Origin: Rhodobiaceae bacterium
GTDB taxonomy: Bacteria > Pseudomonadota > Alphaproteobacteria > Micropepsales > Micropepsaceae
Direction: 5' to 3'
Assembly: GCA_009885515.1 (NCBI GenBank)
Contig: VFKO01000379.1
Span: 1-7,027 of the forward strand
DNA length: 7,027 nt
Part shown: one piece after another, positions 1 to 4,986 of the stretch
How positions within the stretch are numbered: the stretch's first letter is position 1
Layout: every line of letters begins with the position of its first letter
Position numbers and translations under genes: made by a program
Notes under the pieces: generated by a model
Databases searched by the model: none
Seen by the model: the letters and a program-made list of their open reading frames with translations, nothing else
Told to the model about the DNA's origin: nothing

Positions 1-842
1 ACGGGTCGCGGCTTGGCCGCAGCCCGCGCCGAGACGATCCGCTCGCGCAGGAATGCATGCTGCGCCTGCATCACCCCGTTCAACCCATGCGGCGAGAACG
101 TCGCGTAAGCCCAGGGGCTGTCATAACTTGCACCAGCGCCATCATCATCAACGTGAAGCTCACCCGCTTGCACGACAACATCGCCTTCGCGCAGACGCTC
201 GACACTCAGGCGATGACTGCCGCTCCAACCCAGCGCGAACCCATACACGTCGCCATGGCTGTCACCGAATCCGGTTGCGCCAACAAACAGCCCCGGAAAG
301 CGGTCATGCCCCGGCCGTCCACGCAGGCTCTCAAACGCAAGCAGTCCCGACTGAAGCACGTGCCGCTGTGGTGCAAACTCCCGCGCCCAATCACCGCCGA
401 ACGACAAAACTTCGTGCGCCCATGACGGCAACGGCAGCGCCAAGGAAGACACCGGCCCTCCACTCTTCGACCTTACACGCATCGCCAGCACGCCGTGGCG
501 TGACATCTGATAGTCGATCTCAATCGTCGCGCCCGCCGCCTTGAAGTGCAGTGTCGAACCAACGGCATCGACGAAGACCCATCGCTGCTGCACCGAAGTG
601 GAAACCGCAGCGCAACCAAAATATCCGCTTTCCAGTCCGGGCAGAACACAAGGCGGGCAGGGCACGTTTAGCCGCGCGCCCCACAACACCCGCGGAGCCG
701 CCCGCGAGATCATTTCGAAATCCGGCGCGGCCCCAAGGTCCGCCCCGAAGTGAACCACGCGCGGCAAAGCCTCGCCACCCGGCTGCGTGTCGATCAGCAG
801 AGCCGCATCGCCACCGCGCAAATAGAGCCAGCGCTCAGACAC
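1..842 (-). CDS. Alpha-galactosidase, GH36 family, N-terminal part (runs off left edge)
   Basis: GH36 alpha-galactosidases hydrolyse terminal alpha-1,6-linked galactose from melibiose, raffinose and related oligosaccharides. The visible 280 codons cover the N-terminal beta-supersandwich domain. Family landmarks are LPRVVHFGADL (residues 26-36), GGDWAREF (149-156), the ESLRGRPGHDRFPGLFVG stretch (171-188), FALGWSGSHRLSVERL (202-217), VQAGEL (224-229), YDSPWAYATFSPHGLNG (240-256) and a terminal AKPRP (276-280), which precedes the catalytic barrel. The catalytic Asp residues lie off the window. The reading frame is open throughout. The chosen start is GTG at 842-840, because the in-frame codon two upstream is the TGA of the preceding gene. 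An AGGA lies about 10 bases upstream, inside that gene. Only 3 bases separate it from the enoyl-CoA hydratase gene, so cotranscription is likely. No signal peptide is visible, so the enzyme is probably cytoplasmic. Family assignment is recognition from motifs, not a search. Confidence 0.88.
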   Translation of the reverse strand, partial: MSERWLYLRGGDAALLIDTQPGGEALPRVVHFGADLGAAPDFEMISRAAPRVLWGARLNVPCPPCVLPGLESGYFGCAAVSTSVQQRWVFVDAVGSTLHFKAAGATIEIDYQMSRHGVLAMRVRSKSGGPVSSLALPLPSWAHEVLSFGGDWAREFAPQRHVLQSGLLAFESLRGRPGHDRFPGLFVGATGFGDSHGDVYGFALGWSGSHRLSVERLREGDVVVQAGELHVDDDGAGASYDSPWAYATFSPHGLNGVMQAQHAFLRERIVSARAAAKPRP

Positions 843-845
843 AGC

Positions 846-1637
846 TCATCGGTCCTGATACTGGGGCGGGCGTTTCGCCAGAAACGCACTGATGCCCTCG
901 GCAAAATCCGCAGTCTGCGCGCACAGAATCTGGTTGCGGTCTTCCATCGCCACTGCGGCCTCAAGACTGCCTGCATCAACACTCATATTCAAACACTCCT
1001 TGGTCAACCGCAAACCCAACGGCGAAGCCGTCAGCATGTCATCGAGATAAGGCAGCACAGCTTCTTCCAGCCGATCATCGGCCACAACCTCACTCACCAA
1101 CCCAACCCGCAACGCCCGTTCCGCGTTGATGAACCGCCCCGTCAACATCAACTCCGACGCCACCGCCCCCCCGACCAGGCGCGGCAGAAAATAGCTGACG
1201 CCAATATCGCAGGCCGACAGCCCAATCCGGATAAACGCGGCATTCATCCGCGCACTTGTCCCGGCAATGCGAATATCGCTCGCCAGCGCCAGCGCAAACC
1301 CGCCGCCGCAGGCCGGTCCATGCACGAGAGAGACGATAGGCTGCGGACAACGGCGCATGCGCATCACGATTTCGCTGATCCGCCGCTGGCTCGTCAGGCC
1401 GTTCGACGGTGACCGCGGACTATTGTCGCGCTCCTTGAGATCTAGCCCTGCACAATAGGCCCGCCCCGCACCCTTCAGCACCACGATGCGAACGCTCTTG
1501 TCCCAATACAACTGCCCGAAATAATCCAGCAGATCATCGACCATCTGCCGGTTGAGCGCATTCAAGCTGTCTGGCCGGTTGAAGCTGACCCAATCAACCG
1601 GCCCTTCCTTGCGAATGAAAAGTGTTGCATACGCCAT
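846..1637 (-). CDS. Enoyl-CoA hydratase/isomerase family protein (crotonase fold)
   Basis: A 263-residue protein, typical length for a single-domain crotonase, which binds acyl-CoA thioesters in the cytoplasm and stabilises an enolate. Visible landmarks are FNRPDSLNALN (residues 19-29), the first oxyanion-hole segment AYCAGLDL (60-67), the second HGPACGGGFALALASDIRIA (106-125), and IGLSACDIGVSYFLPRLVG (138-156). The two glutamates of classical crotonase (Glu144 and Glu164 in rat) align here with Ala115 and Phe135. Asp144 aligns with the catalytic Asp of dienoyl-CoA isomerases, so isomerase or another activity is as likely as hydration and the substrate is unknown. The start is ATG at 1637-1635, preceded five bases earlier by a perfect GGAGGA ribosome binding site (1643-1648). 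The frame extends further upstream, but that part looks non-native and overlaps the divergent btuF-like gene. The alpha-galactosidase gene follows in the same frame after one intervening codon. Confidence 0.93.
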   Translation of the reverse strand: MAYATLFIRKEGPVDWVSFNRPDSLNALNRQMVDDLLDYFGQLYWDKSVRIVVLKGAGRAYCAGLDLKERDNSPRSPSNGLTSQRRISEIVMRMRRCPQPIVSLVHGPACGGGFALALASDIRIAGTSARMNAAFIRIGLSACDIGVSYFLPRLVGGAVASELMLTGRFINAERALRVGLVSEVVADDRLEEAVLPYLDDMLTASPLGLRLTKECLNMSVDAGSLEAAVAMEDRNQILCAQTADFAEGISAFLAKRPPQYQDR

Positions 1638-1674
1638 GGGAATCCTCCGGTAGGTCATGTTTGGAACGAACCGG

Positions 1675-1704
1675 ATATAGGCAGAAACTTCACCCATCGG
1701 ACAA
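1675..1704 (-). promoter_or_regulatory. Candidate sigma-70-type promoter for the echA-galA transcript
   Basis: Read on the minus strand, TTGTCC (1704-1699) is followed after 18 bases by CTATAT (1680-1675). This would start transcription near 1668 and give a leader of about 30 bases carrying the GGAGGA site. It sits in the 79-base divergent gap. Match quality is moderate, and this is pattern reading only. Confidence 0.3.
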
Positions 1705-1716
1705 GCAGCAAAAGCG

Positions 1717-2544
1717 ATGCGCTTCTGGATCATTCTGGCTTTCGCAGCCCTCGCGGCAACGCTCACCGCGAACGCAAGGCCCCAACGTATCGTCACCACC
1801 AATGTCTGCGCCGATCAGTTGGCCCTGGCCCTGGCCGAACGCCAACACATCATTTCCGTATCGAGGCTGGCGACCCAGCCCGAAATCTCGAACTTCGCCG
1901 AGGCCGCTCAGGGGATTCCAGTCAACAACGCGCGCGCCGAAGAAATCGTCATGCTCAAGCCCGATTTGATTCTGGGCGATATCTACACCGGAAACCATGC
2001 GAACAATTGGGCCAAAGCCATCGGCGTCCCCGTCCATGTCATCAACGCGGGCGCCTCGATCGACGATGTCCGCGCCATCATACGCGAAGCCGCAAAAGCG
2101 CTCGCAGAAGAAGCCCGTGGCACAACGCTCATTGACGAAATGGACGCACGAATTACCAAAGTGCGTCAGCTGCATACCGCCCCCATCACCGCGCTCGTCT
2201 ACGAACCAAATGGTCTCACGTCCGGCAGCGGAACGCTCGCTGACGATATCTTGTCGAAAGCCGGCCTCATCAATATGGCGCCTCAACTCACAGCATCTGC
2301 CTACGCAACTGTGCCACTGGAGCAAATCGTTTCGACGGCGCCGCAGCTGCTGATCCTGGACGATTCCTACTCCAGCAGTTCCAGCCGCGCTCAAAGCATC
2401 CTGCGCCACCCCGCCTTCCTCAGTCTGAAAGGCCGGACAGCGATCTACCGTATCCCCTCGCGCCTATGGCTCTGCCCCGGCCCCTGGATCGCCGAAGCCG
2501 TCGAGCACCTGGCAGCTCAACGTGCCCGGTTCACGCCGGGGTGA
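1717..2544 (+). CDS. Periplasmic ABC-transporter substrate-binding protein, BtuF-like (cobalamin/corrinoid or Fe-siderophore type)
   Basis: This is a 275-residue exported binding protein of the class III (BtuF/FhuD/FecB) fold, which delivers a metal chelate to an inner-membrane ABC importer. A signal peptide occupies residues 1-20 (hydrophobic core 3-18, cleavage after ANA). The mature protein opens with PQRIVTTNVCADQLALALA (22-40), the pattern of BtuF-like proteins. It continues with EEIVMLKPDLILG (75-87), the TSGSGTLADDILSKAGL region (168-184), VPLEQIVSTAPQLLILDD (199-216), and the C-terminal PSRLWLCPGPWIAEAVEHLA (247-266). The NVCADQL opening and the C-terminal motif favour the cobalamin-type subgroup, but ligand specificity is inferred. 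Cys31 is not a lipobox cysteine. A serine run (219-223) sits in the C-terminal lobe. ATG 1717 gives a clean signal peptide, although no good Shine-Dalgarno precedes it. No permease or ATPase gene is adjacent, and no riboswitch precedes it in the 79-base gap. The cobalamin riboswitch at the right end faces the same way but serves another gene. Confidence 0.85.
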   Translation: MRFWIILAFAALAATLTANARPQRIVTTNVCADQLALALAERQHIISVSRLATQPEISNFAEAAQGIPVNNARAEEIVMLKPDLILGDIYTGNHANNWAKAIGVPVHVINAGASIDDVRAIIREAAKALAEEARGTTLIDEMDARITKVRQLHTAPITALVYEPNGLTSGSGTLADDILSKAGLINMAPQLTASAYATVPLEQIVSTAPQLLILDDSYSSSSSRAQSILRHPAFLSLKGRTAIYRIPSRLWLCPGPWIAEAVEHLAAQRARFTPG

Positions 2545-2609
2545 CCGGCGCAGAAAGCGTGATTCAGGAAGTCTACTGGACCGATCGTATGGACATTTTC
2601 GAAATTTAG

Positions 2610-2633
2610 TTGCCGGCGAAGCGCAACCGGCAA
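2610..2633 (+). repeat. Inverted repeat (7-bp stem, 10-base loop) downstream of the btuF-like gene
   Basis: TTGCCGG (2610-2616) is mirrored by CCGGCAA (2627-2633). It lies 66 bases after the btuF-like stop and about 94 bases before the fasciclin start. No T-run follows, so it is a poor intrinsic terminator. It may be a weak terminator, an operator, or chance. Confidence 0.3.
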
Positions 2634-2640
2634 GCCGCTG

Positions 2641-2666
2641 TGATCCGTCCTGCAAACCAGTGCGTA
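2641..2666 (+). promoter_or_regulatory. Candidate ECF-type promoter upstream of the fasciclin gene
   Basis: TGATCC (2641-2646) followed after 16 bases by CGTA (2663-2666) resembles promoters of the alphaproteobacterial RpoE-ChrR (ECF11) group, whose -35 element is TGATCC. The leader to ATG 2727 would be roughly 50 bases. The same hexamer also occurs by chance inside the fasciclin coding region near 3193, so the match alone is weak. Confidence 0.22.
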
Positions 2667-2726
2667 TCCCCCTGCACAGCAACCAACACATGCTGTGTCC
2701 GTTCAACGATAGAGAGAGTTCCAACA

Positions 2727-3233
2727 ATGTTTTTCCGCTCAATGATGATGGCCGTTGCCGTTGTCGCACCGATCACGATCGCAAGTATTGCCCACGCAGG
2801 CGGCATGTCTAAACCCGCAGGTACCGTCGTCGAGGTTGCGGCGTCCAATCCGGACTTCTCGACGCTTGTCGCCGCCATCAAGGCTGCAGGCCTCGTTGAC
2901 GCGCTGAATGGCAAAGGCCCGCTGACCGTATTCGCGCCGACCAACGCCGCATTTGCAGCGCTTCCTGCCGGCACCGTCGAGAATCTGCTAAAACCCGAAA
3001 ACAAGGCGAAGCTGACGGCGATCCTCACCTACCACGTTATTCCGGCGAAGATCGAATCCTCAGCGCTTGCCGGCAAGAAACTAACTTCGCCCGCGACGCT
3101 GCAAGGCGGCATGCTGGACGTCGACGGCACGCAGGGCGTGAAGATCAACGACGCGACGGTGACGGCTGCCGACGTGAAAGCGTCGAACGGCGTGATCCAC
3201 GTCATCGACAAGGTTCTCATGCCCGCCAGCTAA
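2727..3233 (+). CDS. Secreted fasciclin (FAS1) domain protein
   Basis: This is a 168-residue exported protein made of a single FAS1 domain, a fold linked to adhesion or matrix interactions and common as a small periplasmic protein in proteobacteria. Its exact role is unknown. A signal peptide spans residues 1-24 (MMMAVAVVAP core, cleavage after AHA). The domain shows SNPDFSTLVAAIKAAGL (40-56), the H1 motif LTVFAPTNAAFAALP (66-80), LTYHVIPAKI (100-109), and the H2 motif NGVIHVIDKVLMP (154-166) at the extreme C terminus. The domain therefore fills the whole mature protein. ATG 2727 was chosen over an in-frame upstream start at 2610 because it gives the signal peptide directly and has a purine-rich AGAGAGAG element (2711-2718) eight bases ahead. 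A strong hairpin follows 20 bases after the stop. The next gene encodes another exported protein. Confidence 0.93.
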   Translation: MFFRSMMMAVAVVAPITIASIAHAGGMSKPAGTVVEVAASNPDFSTLVAAIKAAGLVDALNGKGPLTVFAPTNAAFAALPAGTVENLLKPENKAKLTAILTYHVIPAKIESSALAGKKLTSPATLQGGMLDVDGTQGVKINDATVTAADVKASNGVIHVIDKVLMPAS

Positions 3234-3253
3234 GATTCGGAGGGTTCTCCCTG

Positions 3254-3290
3254 TGACGCCCTGGCGGCTTGCGCCGGGGCGTCATTGTTA
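3254..3290 (+). terminator. Rho-independent terminator-like hairpin after the fasciclin gene
   Basis: A stem of about 13 pairs is formed by TGACGCCCTGGCG (3254-3266) and CGCCGGGGCGTCA (3272-3284), with one G-U wobble and loop GCTTG. TTGTTA follows. The T-tract is short and interrupted, so termination may be partial. The hairpin ends only about 30 bases before the SOUL start codon, leaving little room for a separate promoter. Confidence 0.7.
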
Positions 3291-3313
3291 AATCTCAAAC
3301 GAGAGGCAGCGAC

Positions 3314-3943
3314 ATGAAACGCATTCTGGTGGGGCTCGGACTGACAGTCGTGTTGGCCATGGCATCGATCGCACGCGCCGAAACCGAAGAGCCGTCTTTC
3401 AAGATCATCGAGAAAGTCGGCGTGGTCGAAATCCGCCATTACGACAAGCGGCTGGTCGCCGAGGTCTTGGTTGGCGGCGACGAAGAGGACGCGCGCTCGA
3501 CCGGCTTCAGGCTGCTCGCCGATTTCATCTTCGGCAACAACACGACTCGGACCTCGATCGCGATGACGGCGCCCGTGTCGCAGCAGGCGGCAAAAAGCGA
3601 GAGGATCGCGATGACGGCGCCTGTGTCTCAGTCGCGCGACGGCAGCGGCAAATGGCGCGTGAGGTTCTACATGCCCTCGAATTACACGATAGAGACGCTG
3701 CCGAAACCGAACAACCCGGCCGTCGAGATCGTCGAGGTTCCCGCAGAGACAATGGCGGCTTTGCGGTTCTCCAACAGCCGCAGCGCCAAGGCCATCGCCG
3801 AAAAGACCGCGACCTTGCTAGCAGCGTTGGCGCCATCAAGGTGGGTGCCGGCCGATGCACCAGTAACCTCGCTCTACGACCCGCCATGGACGCTGCCCTT
3901 CTTCCGGCGCAATGAAGTAGCGATCGTGGTCAATCCTCGTTGA
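3314..3943 (+). CDS. SOUL family heme-binding protein, exported
   Basis: This 209-residue protein belongs to the SOUL/HBP family, whose eukaryotic members bind heme or tetrapyrroles. The bacterial role is poorly defined. A signal peptide covers residues 1-22 (MKRILVGLGL start, cleavage after ARA), which points to the periplasm. The family pattern is clear: FKIIEKVGVVEIRHYDKRLVAEV (29-51), GFRLLADFIFGNN (64-76), two copies of IAMTAPVSQ (82-90 and 98-106), WRVRFYMPSNYTIETLPKPNNPAVEI (114-139), AALRFSNSRS (148-157), and a C-terminal YDPPWTLPFFRRNEVAIVV (188-206). Paired MTAPV motifs are common in bacterial members. ATG 3314 is preceded by GAGAGG (3301-3306) seven bases earlier. An in-frame start at 3269 would sit inside the terminator hairpin and spoil the signal peptide. 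The gap from the fasciclin gene is 80 bases and holds that hairpin, so expression may depend on read-through or on a promoter that I cannot place. Confidence 0.93.
   Translation: MKRILVGLGLTVVLAMASIARAETEEPSFKIIEKVGVVEIRHYDKRLVAEVLVGGDEEDARSTGFRLLADFIFGNNTTRTSIAMTAPVSQQAAKSERIAMTAPVSQSRDGSGKWRVRFYMPSNYTIETLPKPNNPAVEIVEVPAETMAALRFSNSRSAKAIAEKTATLLAALAPSRWVPADAPVTSLYDPPWTLPFFRRNEVAIVVNPR
3556..3621 (+). repeat. Short direct repeat inside the SOUL gene encoding IAMTAP twice
   Basis: An identical 18-base stretch (GATCGCGATGACGGCGCC) occurs at 3556-3573 and 3604-3621, offset by 48 bases or 16 codons, so it is in frame. The surrounding bases keep the repeat at protein level as IAMTAPVSQ with synonymous differences. 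Confidence 0.85.
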
Positions 3944-3989
3944 TGGGTGTCTATTTTCGCTAACTCCTGGAATGACAGGATGATTTGGA

Positions 3990-4514
3990 GTGAATGAAAC
4001 AGCGATGCGCGAGAAATTTGTCGTAGTTAAAGACCGGATGCAGAAGGGTTATCGCTACGCCCTTGTCGCGCGCGCCGGCGACGTCTTCAATGCCGAGTTC
4101 AAGCCCGAGTTGACGCCCAAGCAAATGCTCGAATTGGGTGTGTTCGGCGGTAAGTACATGACGGAGGCGACATCGGAATTTCCCAAGAGCTGGTTTTCGC
4201 GTGCCAAACTGTCTCAAGATAAGCCCGATCCCAAGTTCAATTGTTTCAGCGTCGTCGCCAGCCAATCGCTGTCGGTGTGGCGTGCGAGAGGTTGGATTCA
4301 TCCGGACGACCCACGCGGCTGGTTTCAGTGGTACTGCCGGTATTACATGGGGCGGCGGCTGGGCGAGGAGGATCGCCGCCAAATCAAACGCTGGAAAGCG
4401 ATGCGCCGCCATATTGCGCAAATCCGCTTTAACTGCGACGAAGGCGACGTTTTCTGCCGCCGTCGCCAGCGTCAGGCTCTGCTGCACTGGGCCTACGACA
4501 GCCGAAAGATCTAA
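3990..4514 (+). CDS. Conserved uncharacterised Trp/Arg-rich protein
   Basis: The protein has 174 residues with no signal peptide or membrane segment, so it is probably cytoplasmic. I recognise the C-terminal half as a conserved hypothetical family without an assigned function. Its signature is GWIHPDDPRGWFQWYCRYYMGRR (residues 101-123), then QIKRWKAMRRHIAQIRFNC (131-149), then the cysteine-bearing FCRRRQRQALLHWAYD (155-170). The first half (FVVVKDRMQKGYRYALVARAG, 10-30; FKPELTPKQMLELGVFGGKYM, 37-57) reads as a defined domain start. The density of Arg, Trp and Tyr and the Cys residues at 116, 149 and 156 would suit nucleic-acid or metal contact, but this is speculation. The start may be GTG 3990 (AGGA at 3977-3980) or ATG 4005. 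The AGGA lies in a small inverted repeat, TCCTG/CAGGA (3965-3980). A long open frame on the opposite strand is judged a shadow. The stop overlaps the convergent gene by 4 bases. Confidence 0.85.
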   Translation: MNETAMREKFVVVKDRMQKGYRYALVARAGDVFNAEFKPELTPKQMLELGVFGGKYMTEATSEFPKSWFSRAKLSQDKPDPKFNCFSVVASQSLSVWRARGWIHPDDPRGWFQWYCRYYMGRRLGEEDRRQIKRWKAMRRHIAQIRFNCDEGDVFCRRRQRQALLHWAYDSRKI

Positions 4515-4942
4515 TATGCCGCCGGCCCCATCAGCCGCCGGACTTTGGTGCGAGACTTGCCTTTTCTTCCTCCGATCAAGGCCCGATGGCCATAGCTGTT
4601 GACGCGCATCATCTGCCACTTCCCGCCTTTGTTTTGCCAGATAATCAGGAACTTCGCGCGGCCTTCGCATTCACCGCTCGCGAACTGGCAGAAGCGATGC
4701 TCGTCTTCGTCGATCACGCCATAGTCCTTGATCGGATACACTTTGAGCGTTGCAGGCAATAGTTCCCGGCGCACCTTGTTGCAGATGAATTTTCGCGTAT
4801 TGGCAACGACGGCTTCGCGGTCGAACGTCGCCCCGCCCCGTGAGACCGCGCCGCTGCTGGATCGCGCGCACAGGCTGCGCACAAAGTTGACACCGAAGAC
4901 GTAGACGCTATTGGTGGTTATGAGTGACAGTGCTTTGAACAA
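4511..4942 (-). CDS. NTF2-like family protein, apparently N-terminally truncated
   Basis: The best-supported part is residues 36-121 of the 143-codon frame. It matches the second half of a nuclear-transport-factor-2-like family: GGATFDREAVVANTRKFIC (36-54), LKVYPIKDYG (66-75), EHRFC (81-85), GECEG (90-94), and FLIIWQNKGGKWQMMRVNSYGHR (98-120). Family members as I know them carry, ahead of this, a signal peptide or helix plus an acidic segment resembling FYHD just before the GG. Neither is present here, and the other two minus-strand frames do not encode it. Residues 1-35 look non-native. The only available starts are TTG 4942 and GTG 4882, both with weak ribosome binding sites. A TAG closes the frame at 4954-4952. 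The C-terminal tail (GGRKGKSRTKVRRLMGPAAY, 124-143) is basic. It is likely a degenerate remnant or a short variant, and its function is unknown. It is divergent from the antiporter gene with only 44 bases between them. Confidence 0.6.
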   Translation of the reverse strand: MFKALSLITTNSVYVFGVNFVRSLCARSSSGAVSRGGATFDREAVVANTRKFICNKVRRELLPATLKVYPIKDYGVIDEDEHRFCQFASGECEGRAKFLIIWQNKGGKWQMMRVNSYGHRALIGGRKGKSRTKVRRLMGPAAY

Positions 4943-4986
4943 AAAACCGCCCTAGGACACGCCGTCCAGGTGATCGGCCAACACCG

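Noticed and set aside
53..892. Plus-strand open frames across the left 900 bases
   Set aside because: They lie opposite the open GH36 frame, have low-complexity His/Arg/Pro/Ala composition, and show no family motif.
750..1412. 220-codon plus-strand frame opposite the crotonase gene
   Set aside because: It is antisense to a gene with clear crotonase motifs and a perfect ribosome binding site; its product is rich in Arg, Gln and His with no domain pattern.
1690..2409. 239-codon minus-strand frame opposite the btuF-like gene
   Set aside because: It is a shadow frame caused by codon bias; the plus strand has a signal peptide and complete binding-protein motifs.
2590..2609. TTTCGAAA palindrome as an operator
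   Set aside because: It is eight bases, has no second copy in the window, and is AT-rich enough to be chance.
3525..3887. Minus-strand frame inside the SOUL gene
   Set aside because: It is Arg/Ser-rich shadow translation opposite a well-matched family protein.
3965..3980. TCCTG/CAGGA hairpin as a translational switch for the Trp-rich gene
   Set aside because: The stem is only five pairs; it could mask the AGGA site, but a stem this short is expected by chance.
3960..4670. 236-codon minus-strand frame opposite the Trp-rich protein gene
   Set aside because: It is longer than the plus gene but overlaps both it and the NTF2-like coding part; the plus-strand protein carries a recognised conserved signature.
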